A stretch of DNA of 64,000 bases from Mesorhizobium sp. PAMC28654 (GCF_020616515.1 NZ_CP085135.1:3906001-3970000), one strand, 5' to 3'. Counted from the first letter of the stretch, positions 7,399 to 16,346 are shown. Notes: generated by a model not told the origin, from the letters alone. Translations and numbers: made by a program.

Positions 7399-10326
7399 CT
7401 ACGATTTATTGGAGACCCTTCGGCGATCCGCGATTTCCTTCATTTTCTCAAATGATCCTGGATCGATCATATAAAAATAGGTCTTTGCCCCATCGGCGGA
7501 CGTGGTCCTGGATTTGAAAGTCGACAGACCTGCCAGTTTCAGGATCGACTTGAGCTGGCTCATCGGTTTTTCGACCAAATCGGCCCGGACCGGCTTGTCG
7601 AACTGGGTCTCGAACGCCTGCGCGTGCGCCTGCATATAATCGACGAAATCCGCCAGCCCGTCACCCGCGCATTCGACATCAAGATGGAATTTGCCGACGG
7701 AATAGAATGGCGTCTTCGCCAGGATGCCCAGGGCCATCATCTCCTTCTGTGTGTGCCCCCGTAAAAGCACCGCAGTCCGACTATCTCCCGGTAGCCATTC
7801 CTCAGCCATCAATAGCCTGGCCTCCAGCAAGCTCTTATCGATCAACTGCTCGAAAAGCCGGACTCGATTTCTCATTTTGCCGTTGTTGTCGAGGGCGATT
7901 AAATCCTCGCTGATCTCCTCACGATAGAAGCGCTCGATCATCGTCCGTGCGTAGGAGGCGCGCGTCGTGTCGTCGATCGGATCATCACCTTTGATGGCTT
8001 CTCTCACATCGTCGAGTTCGTCATCGGTCAGGGACTTCGCATCGAGAAGGCGCCGAATGGCTCGCTCCTTGTGCAACTCGCCGGCGGCGGCCCAGGCCAA
8101 ACTGCCCTCCTCGTAAACAGCGTCGTTCCTCTCTACGTTGACGACGTCCCAGCCCTGGCTTTTTGCGTACGTAATAAAGTGGTTTTTCAGATCGTTTTTG
8201 GAAGCGCGTTCGACAGACAGAACGGCCGCTGCGATCCGCAACAGCGGGTCGGTATCTTGCTGATCGTTGTATTCCACCTTGCCACGAGAATTGTAGCCCT
8301 TGATCAGATGCCCCATCATCTCGAATGACAGAGCATCGGCTGTCACGGTATCCAGGTCGGTTTCGAATGAGAACCTCGCTGGGCTGACGAAAATTCGCAC
8401 TGCTTTGGGCGATCGAACTCGGGCCAATTGCTGATCGCAGTCGAAGTGCGTGAGAACCAGCGGGTCGAACATGCCAAAAACGATATCGAAATGCTCGTCC
8501 TCGTTATCGAACGAGAAATCGACGCCGGTCCCGAGGGAAGGGGACGCAAGAATAACCTGGTATTTCGTTGATTCCGATTTGGGGTTGGCGAGGAACGATC
8601 TTATAGCGTCATCTGATCTTTGAACCGAATTGGAGGTTATGGTGATCAGCCTGACCTCAGGATTTTTCTCAAGGATTGCTGTCTCCAGCTTTTCGACAAA
8701 CCCACGGCTATTCGCGGTGACAAAACACCTCTTTCCTTCCGCTATTGCTCGGTGAATCTCGCCACCAAGCTGCGTTTTTGTGGAAACTATGTGGATGGAG
8801 CCACGGTTTTTTCGAAACGTGTTTATGACGAGGTGGTTGTTTCCGGCCTGATCGGGCTTTTTGCGCCATTCGCTTATTCGCCGGAACGTATTCCAGGAAA
8901 GATCGGCATCCAGGGCGATAACCTTGTGCGCGCTGGATACCAGGTGGATCAGTCTGCGCAGGATCGGCAGCCGTTTCTCGGCCATGGTTGACGACAGGAA
9001 GTGAGCAAGCACCTGCTCGGACTCATCGATCAAGATGTAGTCGTACGGCTTGTCGGTCTTGATCTTCATAAGGCTGTCGAGACAGATGCCGTATCGATCC
9101 AGCCTTTCGCGGGGTTGTTCGCCTTCATCGTCCAGATAACAGTCTAGGTCGAGCCTGTTGCACATTGACCTGATCAGCGTGCGTCGATGGCCGATCAACA
9201 AGATTCGGCCGCGTTCTTCCTGAACTAGGTTTGCGAGTAGTTGGGTCTTCCCGCTGCCTTTCGGGCTGCGAATGAACGTCGCTCCTGGCAGGAGTGGCAC
9301 CGATTCCAGGTGCTCCCTTTCGATGAATGAGATGTTGGCTGCCGATAGATCCTCAGCAGCATCCTGAGACGGGAAGAATTGGTCGATATCGGCCGCCGGT
9401 ATCAGAATTTGTTTCAGTGCGTGGGCGGCCTTTTCGAAACTGTAAAAATCGTATTGGTCGTTATACCCAGTAGACCAGAAGCTCTCGACACATGCCGAGC
9501 ATCGAATTCCTTTTTGTCCATGACGGTTCTCAGTGACGAAGGCACTGGGATGTGTGTCCCTGTGGAACGGGCAAAAAAGCGCTTCCGAGCGCTTAAAATC
9601 GTTCAAAAACCCTGAAATTCCCTTGGAATTCGTGAAAATTTGGTTGTTGGCAATGGTCAACTTCGACCTAGTTGAGGCCAGCCTGCCAAATTCCTTGTCG
9701 GATTGATCCGCTCCGATACCTTGGGCGATCAGGTCGTCCAACACCGCCGCAGGAATGCCCCTGTCGAAATACAGGTATTCGGCTTTCCTGTTTCCGAAGA
9801 AAATCCTGGTTGGGTCCGATGCCGAACCATCGCTTGAGAATTTCAGGATCAGCGAGCGCGTTGCGGCTCGCATTTCCTTGGCATCTTCGATCGTCCGTTC
9901 CAGGGCAAAGCCGATCCTGAACCGATGATTGGCTTCTGTGTGACTGGCCGTCGTGTAGATGAACGTTGCGTATGCGGCGACGAATGGGTCGTCGACCGCC
10001 TGATCGAGGGTCATCCCTTCATCGATGTCGACGGACAGCAGATCGGACGCTTTGAAGCTACTGGTTGACCGGGGTCCCCGGAGTTCAGCACAGTAGGCGT
10101 AGCCAGAGATGATGTTTCCCAGCAATGCCTTGACATCAAGCTGCAGTGGCTCAAACCCATCGGTAAACGCTCGGGTGTCGTTCAACGAATTTTTGTCAAT
10201 TAGCCGTCGGTTGATCGACACGCGGAGCCGATGTGTTAGCCAGCTTTCACCGGTCTCTGGGACCGGGGGAGGTTCGGCGGAATTGTTGAGCGCGTCAGGA
10301 CCCGCTCGTTCCTCAAGATTTTCCAT
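7399..10326 (-). CDS. Primase-helicase replication protein (CyRepA1/origin-binding type)
   Basis: This 975-aa multidomain replication protein has an N-terminal archaeo-eukaryotic primase-like domain (LLSVDIDEG with D100/D102 as metal ligands, ASH at 127-129, and a third segment DPTRIFFGNRKAEYLYFD). A CHC2-type zinc knuckle follows (C252-x2-H255, C276-x2-C279). Then comes a superfamily 2-like helicase: Walker A SPKGSGKT (354-361), DESE at 434-437 in place of DEAH, motif V-like SLGTGVDFS and motif VI-like QQLARVRS. This order is that of plasmid and phage-satellite replication proteins annotated as origin-binding/CyRepA1. It implies that the element replicates autonomously at some stage. It faces the PIN-domain gene divergently. 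Confidence 0.82.
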   Translation of the reverse strand: MENLEERAGPDALNNSAEPPPVPETGESWLTHRLRVSINRRLIDKNSLNDTRAFTDGFEPLQLDVKALLGNIISGYAYCAELRGPRSTSSFKASDLLSVDIDEGMTLDQAVDDPFVAAYATFIYTTASHTEANHRFRIGFALERTIEDAKEMRAATRSLILKFSSDGSASDPTRIFFGNRKAEYLYFDRGIPAAVLDDLIAQGIGADQSDKEFGRLASTRSKLTIANNQIFTNSKGISGFLNDFKRSEALFCPFHRDTHPSAFVTENRHGQKGIRCSACVESFWSTGYNDQYDFYSFEKAAHALKQILIPAADIDQFFPSQDAAEDLSAANISFIEREHLESVPLLPGATFIRSPKGSGKTQLLANLVQEERGRILLIGHRRTLIRSMCNRLDLDCYLDDEGEQPRERLDRYGICLDSLMKIKTDKPYDYILIDESEQVLAHFLSSTMAEKRLPILRRLIHLVSSAHKVIALDADLSWNTFRRISEWRKKPDQAGNNHLVINTFRKNRGSIHIVSTKTQLGGEIHRAIAEGKRCFVTANSRGFVEKLETAILEKNPEVRLITITSNSVQRSDDAIRSFLANPKSESTKYQVILASPSLGTGVDFSFDNEDEHFDIVFGMFDPLVLTHFDCDQQLARVRSPKAVRIFVSPARFSFETDLDTVTADALSFEMMGHLIKGYNSRGKVEYNDQQDTDPLLRIAAAVLSVERASKNDLKNHFITYAKSQGWDVVNVERNDAVYEEGSLAWAAAGELHKERAIRRLLDAKSLTDDELDDVREAIKGDDPIDDTTRASYARTMIERFYREEISEDLIALDNNGKMRNRVRLFEQLIDKSLLEARLLMAEEWLPGDSRTAVLLRGHTQKEMMALGILAKTPFYSVGKFHLDVECAGDGLADFVDYMQAHAQAFETQFDKPVRADLVEKPMSQLKSILKLAGLSTFKSRTTSADGAKTYFYMIDPGSFEKMKEIADRRRVSNKS

Positions 10327-10467
10327 CTCACCCCACGCTTTTAAATCCTACGAACGCAACGCGTTCGGAGGATTCTACCAACAGGATCTTACTTGCCGAG
10401 ACCCGCAATTGCCCGTTACCGGCAGTGATCCAATGGTCTAGTTGATCGATTATCAGTACCCTATGGC

Positions 10468-11853
10468 ATGGAATCAGCGTTCGATCACAAGAAGTATACT
10501 TCAATCGTCTTCATGGACAGCATGGTTGCCCTCGAAGGGAAGCCACTGGAAACAATGCCATGGCACGAAATCGACCCGACAGGGCCTATCCTTATATTGG
10601 TTGTGCCACAGGTAAATTCCGAGATTGACAAGCGAAAACGCGATGGAAGGCTCGGCCCACGTGCCAGGGCGTTTAATCGCCTAATTGCTCCTGCCGCCGA
10701 AACTGCTGCACCTCACCGGATAGTAGAAGGTCCTTCACCGGTTGATATTGCCATTGCCCGATGCGCGCGAATTAACTGGGACCTGTTGGATGATCTCGAT
10801 CCGAACGAAGGCGATGACCGGGTAGTGGCTCAGATCCTTCATGCCCGGGACGTGCCGAACGACCGCAAGCAGCTACTTAGCCATGATACCAACCCGATAG
10901 CGATTGCTTCCCGTCATGATCTCAAGTGCCGTCGACTACCTAACCATTGGCTTCTGGCGCCGGAACCTAGCCCAAGCGAAAAAGAAGTTGCTCGACTGAA
11001 GGCACGAGTGCGGGAACTGGAGGATGACCAGCCCTTGATAGAGCTGTCACTCGAATTTGGACTGACCCAGCCCCAGAGAATTTTCCGTATCGAACCGTTG
11101 CCCGATGATGCCCAGAAGGCATTCGTGTCCCATATCCTTCGTGCTAATCCCCCGATGCAGAGTGAGGCTCGTTCTCCGTTCGTAATCGACTTGGATTACT
11201 ATGACAGCGGTTACAATGACCGCTATAGGGGCTATCGAACCAAGGTTGTTCCTGCATATGCAGCTTCAGCGCACCGCCTTTTGGAGATTCACTACGGGCA
11301 GGTTCCATTCGTTTTTAGTCTGAAAAATGCCGGGTACCTACAGGCTGAAGGATTGGTTTTGAGGCTGACTGCAAAGGGCGGGTCACTACACGATCGGTTT
11401 AGCTGTTACCCGATATTTGGCCCGGCTGCGCCAAGACCGGCCACCGATCGGTGGCTTCCTAAGTTAGGTTTCCACCCGCGAGATCTTCGCACATCAATCG
11501 TGGGCAGACATGAAATGGATTTTGCCGTGGGACCTAACCGTAGCGATACGGTCGAGGTCCATTGCGCCGATTTCAGGCATGGTCGTGCATGGGACTTTGA
11601 AGGGATCGCCACAATCGACCCTGAGGGAGAAGGGCCTTTCGTAGTTGAGGTCGAGGTAACGGCATCGAATATGCGGGGAATCCGATCGCAGACGTTTCAG
11701 TTGCCTTATATCATTGAGCAGGCAAAAGTCGGCGAACTGGTCGACTTGTTGAATCGATCATATCGCGTTCCGATCCCGATGATGGACCGCTTTACGGACG
11801 AGGTTAAAGCCATGAATAAGGATTGGATCGAATTCGTGGCTATCGACGATTGA
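10468..11853 (+). CDS. PIN-domain-like protein with unknown C-terminal domain
   Basis: The 461-aa protein's first 160 or so residues fit a PIN nuclease: D17 in IVFMDSMV, E52 in QVNSEIDKRK, D116/D117 in EGDDRVVAQIL and D140 in SHDTNPIAIA give the D-E-D-D set. A short coiled segment (KEVARLKARVRELEDD) leads into a roughly 270-residue beta-rich domain I do not recognise. PIN nucleases cut RNA and are frequent in toxin and defence systems. It is divergent from the primase-helicase with 141 bp between. No clear ribosome site precedes ATG 10468. The PIN call rests on motif spacing only. Confidence 0.6.
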   Translation: MESAFDHKKYTSIVFMDSMVALEGKPLETMPWHEIDPTGPILILVVPQVNSEIDKRKRDGRLGPRARAFNRLIAPAAETAAPHRIVEGPSPVDIAIARCARINWDLLDDLDPNEGDDRVVAQILHARDVPNDRKQLLSHDTNPIAIASRHDLKCRRLPNHWLLAPEPSPSEKEVARLKARVRELEDDQPLIELSLEFGLTQPQRIFRIEPLPDDAQKAFVSHILRANPPMQSEARSPFVIDLDYYDSGYNDRYRGYRTKVVPAYAASAHRLLEIHYGQVPFVFSLKNAGYLQAEGLVLRLTAKGGSLHDRFSCYPIFGPAAPRPATDRWLPKLGFHPRDLRTSIVGRHEMDFAVGPNRSDTVEVHCADFRHGRAWDFEGIATIDPEGEGPFVVEVEVTASNMRGIRSQTFQLPYIIEQAKVGELVDLLNRSYRVPIPMMDRFTDEVKAMNKDWIEFVAIDD

Positions 11854-11904
11854 GGTGAGGTCGACCGACACAGCCATACCTGCCGGCTTATTTTCAGAAC
11901 GATC

Positions 11905-12564
11905 TCAATGCTTTGATCTGGCATGCTCGATCGGCAGGATCCTGAAATCGTCACTGATCGTCAGCTGGTGATTGTTGTGACCGATGAATTTGGCCGTGTA
12001 CGACGATACACGGCTCTCATCCGTCGGATTCCGATCATCTAGATCGAGCTGTTGGATATCCAGCTCTCGAATCGAGAACCGTTCTTTGATGGATAGAAGC
12101 CGTTGTTTGTCGGCTAATAACTTTAGAAATCCATCTCGGGTTTGATCGGTGAAAATCCAGATCGAATGGATATGTGGGTTTTCCTTTTCTCCCATCGATT
12201 TCCAGTATCTCGATCCATTCATGTCCAGACAACCGATAGCTAGAGGTTTTAGGTCGTGGAATGATGGTCGATGGTAGTTCCGTCCGATCAGGATCCGGCA
12301 TAGGTAGTTGTACAGGTCGGTGAACGTATCCAGCGTTGACTTCGAATTGGGACCGTCGATCCGTTCGGAATCTTCTTGCCGCTGCTTGCGACTGGCATGG
12401 TCGAACGAGATCGTGATGAAGAACCCGTTCTGTCGTTTGAAAAATGAGGTTGGCTCGAATTTGCCTTTGTGAGCTTCGATGAACTCGTTGATCCTGTCGT
12501 CGAACCAGGATGCATATTGAGATGTTATGGAGTGTGAAGAGAGGTGTGCGTGGCTTGGCTGCAT
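11905..12564 (-). CDS. HUH-endonuclease Rep-like protein
   Basis: The 219-aa protein has motifs of single-tyrosine rolling-circle Reps: a hydrophobic motif I strand (GFFITISFD, 47-55), the metal-binding HUH motif at H131-I-H133 (ENPHIHSIWIF), and a catalytic Y189-x2-K192 (SSYTAKFIG). This class nicks one strand at an origin or transfer site and stays linked through the tyrosine. No helicase domain is fused, and the separate primase-helicase at 7399-10326 could serve it. A short piece of a close relative survives at 19138-19188. The family is inferred from motifs. Confidence 0.7.
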   Translation of the reverse strand: MQPSHAHLSSHSITSQYASWFDDRINEFIEAHKGKFEPTSFFKRQNGFFITISFDHASRKQRQEDSERIDGPNSKSTLDTFTDLYNYLCRILIGRNYHRPSFHDLKPLAIGCLDMNGSRYWKSMGEKENPHIHSIWIFTDQTRDGFLKLLADKQRLLSIKERFSIRELDIQQLDLDDRNPTDESRVSSYTAKFIGHNNHQLTISDDFRILPIEHARSKH

Positions 12565-12896
12565 GTGAGTTCGTCTTTTTCATAGGGATATAGACCCATC
12601 GAAACGACGGGTGAATTTGCGTTTGGCTTATTGGAGTCGTGCGAGGATAGCCGTCGGCACGGGTGAAAAAGCAATTTTCGGAAAATGAGAAAAAAGGGGA
12701 ATTGGCTAAAGAGGTGAAGTTGGTTCTGAGGGGATGACGGTGCGGAATTATCTGTTCTATTTATTCTGAAATTGACACCGATCTCCTCGAGGTCAGAAAA
12801 AACAGTGCTTTCGTCCTCGGTGAGGCACTCACATATGCAGTATGACGCGACTGATCCAAGTTAAAGCCCGTCTAATCCGGCGCTCGCATTTGTCTT
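12565..12896. other. 332-bp gap without a supported gene
   Basis: This AT-richer stretch holds only short open frames with no ribosome sites. I see no convincing promoter, strong hairpin or repeat. It separates the Rep-like gene from the end of the lipoprotein gene; both run leftward, so it probably carries the Rep promoter. Confidence 0.4.
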
Positions 12897-13799
12897 TCAA
12901 TGAAGTAGGGACTGATTTCCACTGCTCACTGCCTGCCCAATCTGTGAGGCCAAATGCGTATTAGCGGTTTTTTGATTCGATGGCCCGATCGTGATTATAA
13001 GATCGTGCGTGCGCGTACGCCCTACCGAAAACAGGGGCAGGTTTCCATTGCTACCGGTGAATTTAACAAGCTTCCATGTCGGCGTAACGTTACCGCTTGA
13101 TACTATCACGAACTTAATCTCGATACCCACCGTGTCAGGCTTAACGTTGTTGGGGGAACCTGCGGAGTCATGGGATGGAAGCGCGCTGTTGGTGAACATG
13201 GCCTCAGTGAGCCACTTTTCAATCCCAAGATCACTCTGGATCAAGGGCGAACTCGACGACGGAGTTTCATGGTTCTTCAGAAAAGGATCGTTCTCCGGAT
13301 GGCAAACCGAATCCTTCGTCATTGGCGTCTTTAGGAAGGCTATCGAGTAGTACGGGTCAAATTTGTCGATGCGCGTAGCCGTCGAAGAAAGCACGCCACC
13401 TAGTCCAAGAGAGAACGATTGCGGTGAAGTCACCGTTCCGTTAGAGAACACGGTTGTCGCATTTTTTAGAGGTTGAGTTATCGAAACCCCAGGATTTAGC
13501 GCTGTAGACTCGTCGACCTGCAACGAAAGGCTGACTTGGGCACCCCATTCGTCGGGGATAATTTGTTTCCTTGTTTTCTTTCCGGTTTTCTCATCTTGAA
13601 CCCAGAATGGTATCTTTTCTGCCTCTATTACGGCGTCTTTGAGATCACAGAATATTATCTTCTTAATTTCAAATTCGATCTGCTCGGTTCCTCTCGGCCC
13701 GTCCCAAATCTCCTTGATAGGTGGAACGCGCAGGCCACAGCCGCCAACAATGCAGGGTGCAATTACAAAAGCCAATTTCTTTGTAGTTTTCCCCAACAT
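12897..13799 (-). CDS. Lipoprotein of unknown function
   Basis: From ATG 13799 the 300-aa product starts MLGKTTKKLAFVIAP and has a lipobox V-G-G-C with Cys21 as the acylation site, so it should be membrane-anchored in the envelope. The frame stays open 33 codons further upstream, but that part lacks a signal peptide and overlaps the small gene upstream. The mature part is beta-rich, with Ser/Thr/Asn-rich linkers and a DPYYSIAFL stretch. Its start lies 5 bp after the stop of the exported 80-aa protein, so the two form a pair. No family is recognised. Confidence 0.62.
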   Translation of the reverse strand: MLGKTTKKLAFVIAPCIVGGCGLRVPPIKEIWDGPRGTEQIEFEIKKIIFCDLKDAVIEAEKIPFWVQDEKTGKKTRKQIIPDEWGAQVSLSLQVDESTALNPGVSITQPLKNATTVFSNGTVTSPQSFSLGLGGVLSSTATRIDKFDPYYSIAFLKTPMTKDSVCHPENDPFLKNHETPSSSSPLIQSDLGIEKWLTEAMFTNSALPSHDSAGSPNNVKPDTVGIEIKFVIVSSGNVTPTWKLVKFTGSNGNLPLFSVGRTRTHDLIITIGPSNQKTANTHLASQIGQAVSSGNQSLLH

Positions 13800-13804
13800 C
13801 GAAG

Positions 13805-14047
13805 TTATTTCTGCGCTTTTACTATCGCCATAATCTCCGGAGAGACGATGTTTGGGCATATTGTATAATAGTTTCCGTCTTGATATATAACGGCGCAACT
13901 GGGATCGCTATTCTGCAATGACGTTGTTACCGTCGAACTTGGGTCGAGCTTTTCGACTTTTACTTTTGCATCATCAGCACCAGCCTGTGTAGCGTGCCAT
14001 CCAGCAAAAGCGACACAGAGGATTATGCGCACGCAAAATCGTTGCAT
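13805..14047 (-). CDS. Small exported protein paired with lipoprotein
   Basis: The product is 80 aa from ATG 14047, which has GGAGGTGAAG directly upstream; an in-frame ATG at 14059 overlaps that ribosome site and is less likely. A signal peptide is clear (MQRFCVRIILCVAFAGWHATQAGA, given here in outline as a basic start, a hydrophobic core and an A-G-A end), followed by about 55 mature residues with two cysteines. It ends 5 bp before the lipoprotein gene. The two genes look like cargo of the element rather than maintenance functions. Confidence 0.6.
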   Translation of the reverse strand: MQRFCVRIILCVAFAGWHATQAGADDAKVKVEKLDPSSTVTTSLQNSDPSCAVIYQDGNYYTICPNIVSPEIMAIVKAQK

Positions 14048-14234
14048 CTTCACCTCCATAGGGGATGCGCGACATTGTCCTGCAGTAAAGGCTTTGCTCC
14101 TTTAATAGAAACGCCACTTTTTCTTTGTACGCAAGTAGCCTGAAGAAATAATTTGTCCCACGACAAGCTATAGGCACCTCGCTCAACGTCACTCTGCGCA
14201 GCGCGTGTCGGCCTCACGGTAGTGAGACGAGCCG

Positions 14235-16043
14235 TCAGTGAGGAATGGGTTCGTTGGAAATGTTGTCCAACCCATATGAACCCTCAAGAGGCATTCCACG
14301 ATCGCTGCCGAAAAACGCCCCACTGCCGTCAACCACAACCTCAGCGACGAAGTCCGTTGGGTTGTCATTGTTCAGCACGATTCTACGGGAAATTCCGTCG
14401 GCAAGAACGACCGTGAAGCTGCGATTGTACCGCTGTCCCACGGTGTTGGACCGTTCGATTGCCTCAAGGATTCGCTGACGTTCCGACGGATCGAGGCTTT
14501 CGTTTTCAAGAAATTTCTCAATCCGCTTAATTTTCGGACGGGTTCCCTCGACCGCCACCCTCAATGAACTGATCACCATTCTCAGACGGTTAGCCACTGC
14601 GGCGCGGCGGTCGAAAATGTCCGGAGCGGACATATCCTGAACAGTGTCGATTAACGACCTTAGTTCGGAGGCTGTGATAACTGGCATCGCTTCGGCATCC
14701 AATATCTGCGCCCGAAAATGCCCAATCTGCGCTTCCTCGAGCACGATTTGCCCCTCACATTCGTCAAGCTTACCCTTGATGAAGGGCGTAGTTGCTCCCG
14801 GTTCGGTCAACATTTCGAATATCAATTCGCGCTTGGCTTTTAGCTGATGAACCTTTTCCTCAATGGCCGCGATTTGCTGTTCAACAGAGGCGCGCTCCGA
14901 CTTTTCCGCTGCCGCTTTCAAGGTGGCGGTTAGATCGACCTCCTTAACGAAATACAGAAATGACGTTTCGAAGTCGGAATATGTCCAGCTGCTGCTCACG
15001 CAATCAAGATTGCGTACCGCATTTGTGCATCTAAGTGTCTGGGACCCTTTGGGCGGAAGCCCCTTATTCACAAACCTCATAGGGGCGCCGCAATAGTCGC
15101 ACTTGGCTATTTGGGTGAAGAGGTTGCGGTATTTCGGCCCTTTTCGCCCCGCTCCCTCGACTAGCCTTTTTCGGCGAGATGCCTGAATTCGAAGGAACTG
15201 ACCTTCCTCGATGATCTTTGGAAAGTAGTTCGGCACCGGATCGCCCGACGGTACGCGTTCCCCATGCTCCTCATATCGGTGAGGTTGGAATTCGCCCAGC
15301 ACAGCACGACTGTTCAGAATCTTGGTTACGTACGACTCATGCCAGCCGTTGGATTTAGTGAATGTCGCCACGCTTGACTGATTCAGCGCCCGTGCAATCA
15401 CGTACGACCCGTGTCCAGTGTCTGCCATTTGAAAAATCTGGCGGACGACGTCGGCACGTTCAGGGATCAAATCGAAGTCGGATCGATCTTCTCGTAATGA
15501 CAACCATGCCGGGGCAACTTTGGTGACCTTCTTCTGACCAGCGTTCTTCCGCTTGTTCTCCCAAGCTGCTCCGATACGCATGCTCTTGGTCTTGGACTCC
15601 TCGTAAGCTCGACCAAGCACGACGACCGAGTAGATCACATCGGAAACGTTGGTATCGCCAGCCCTATAGACATGGTTGTCAGCGAGGGTGACGACATGGA
15701 TCCCTCTTTTGACGATGTCGAAAAACACAGGAACTGAATCAAGCACCTGCTGACGGCTGATGCGATCCAGAGACTCGACCAGCAGGTATGACCCTTTGGT
15801 GACCACCCCTGTCTTCACTAAATCGAGAAATCTGCCGAGAGCGCCTGATGATACGTTCAGCCCCTTGAACGCCGAGATACCAATGTCTTCAAGCTTGAAG
15901 CCTTCAACGAGATCCAGGCCGTTTTGCTCCGCGTAGAGCTTGGATGCCTGTTGTTGCCTACGGAGACTGTCCCCTTTCAATTGAATGTCGGTCGACATTC
16001 GGATGTACGAATATGCCAGAGGCCTGGAATTTGCAGAATCCAT
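14235..16043 (-). CDS. Large serine recombinase (element integrase)
   Basis: The 602-aa protein has a resolvase domain with catalytic Ser17 in SYIRMSTDIQ and the ESLDRISRQ arginine motif. A Recombinase domain follows (about 190-300, with SYVIARALNQ), then a zinc ribbon (CDYCGAPM and a later LRCTNAVRNLDC). A coiled-coil stretch comes next (about 375-440), then a short conserved tail (SERQRILEAI, GQRYNRSF). Such enzymes insert and excise elements at unlike att sites without host factors. Its start is about 90 bp from the comM stump at 16132-16233, which places it at the element end and makes comM the probable attachment gene. Confidence 0.93.
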   Translation of the reverse strand: MDSANSRPLAYSYIRMSTDIQLKGDSLRRQQQASKLYAEQNGLDLVEGFKLEDIGISAFKGLNVSSGALGRFLDLVKTGVVTKGSYLLVESLDRISRQQVLDSVPVFFDIVKRGIHVVTLADNHVYRAGDTNVSDVIYSVVVLGRAYEESKTKSMRIGAAWENKRKNAGQKKVTKVAPAWLSLREDRSDFDLIPERADVVRQIFQMADTGHGSYVIARALNQSSVATFTKSNGWHESYVTKILNSRAVLGEFQPHRYEEHGERVPSGDPVPNYFPKIIEEGQFLRIQASRRKRLVEGAGRKGPKYRNLFTQIAKCDYCGAPMRFVNKGLPPKGSQTLRCTNAVRNLDCVSSSWTYSDFETSFLYFVKEVDLTATLKAAAEKSERASVEQQIAAIEEKVHQLKAKRELIFEMLTEPGATTPFIKGKLDECEGQIVLEEAQIGHFRAQILDAEAMPVITASELRSLIDTVQDMSAPDIFDRRAAVANRLRMVISSLRVAVEGTRPKIKRIEKFLENESLDPSERQRILEAIERSNTVGQRYNRSFTVVLADGISRRIVLNNDNPTDFVAEVVVDGSGAFFGSDRGMPLEGSYGLDNISNEPIPH

Positions 16044-16131
16044 ACGAGCTATGTAGACCGGCCCCGATCTAAGCTCAACGCACGCTATCTTCCCTCATTC
16101 GTCGCCTGACAGAAGGAAAATTAATCCGCCT

Positions 16132-16233
16132 CACCATCTGCATGTTGACCTTGCCAGGCGCGATCATCACCTGCACGTCGACCGGCACGGCCTCGATGCC
16201 TTGGAACGCCACAGTGCGAACCCGCGCTACCAT
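16132..16233 (-). pseudogene. comM: comM/yifB 5' fragment, 34 codons, element boundary
   Basis: Reading leftward from ATG 16233 gives MVARVRTVAFQGIEAVPVDV, then QVMIAPGKVNMQMV. This is the start of the Mg-chelatase-like AAA+ protein YifB/ComM, where Gly-Leu-Pro-Asp should follow. Instead the frame runs into R-R-I-N-F and stops at about 16066. The break at about 16129-16135 marks the chromosome-element junction (an att half-site). The remaining 470 or so codons of comM are not in the window. ComM is known as an insertion hotspot in other bacteria. Confidence 0.85.
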
Positions 16234-16261
16234 TTCCCCACCCCGGATATGGGCTTGCCCC

Positions 16262-16287
16262 AGATCAGGATGACGTCATCCTGATCT
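16262..16287. repeat. Perfect 26-bp palindrome
   Basis: AGATCAGGATGAC is followed directly by its exact complement GTCATCCTGATCT. It lies 29 bp upstream of the comM start and downstream of gshB, on the same strand as both. It may be an operator for comM or part of a gshB terminator with the adjacent RIME-like element. Confidence 0.7.
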
Positions 16288-16301
16288 ATCTCTTTGTTGG
16301 A

Positions 16302-16346
16302 GCATGATCTTTTCCGAAAACCGGCTCTCGCTTTTCGGGATCATGC
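16302..16346. repeat. RIME-like rhizobial intergenic palindrome
   Basis: GCATGATC at 16302-16309 pairs with GATCATGC at 16339-16346, and the inner TTTTCCGAAAACCGG...CTTTTCGGGA has the mosaic form of the repeated rhizobial RIME elements. It can fold as a long hairpin after gshB. Confidence 0.75.

Noticed and set aside
12597..12760. Possible CRISPR-like or tandem repeats in the 12.6-12.9 kb gap
   Set aside because: No repeated unit could be found on reading; only A-rich runs.
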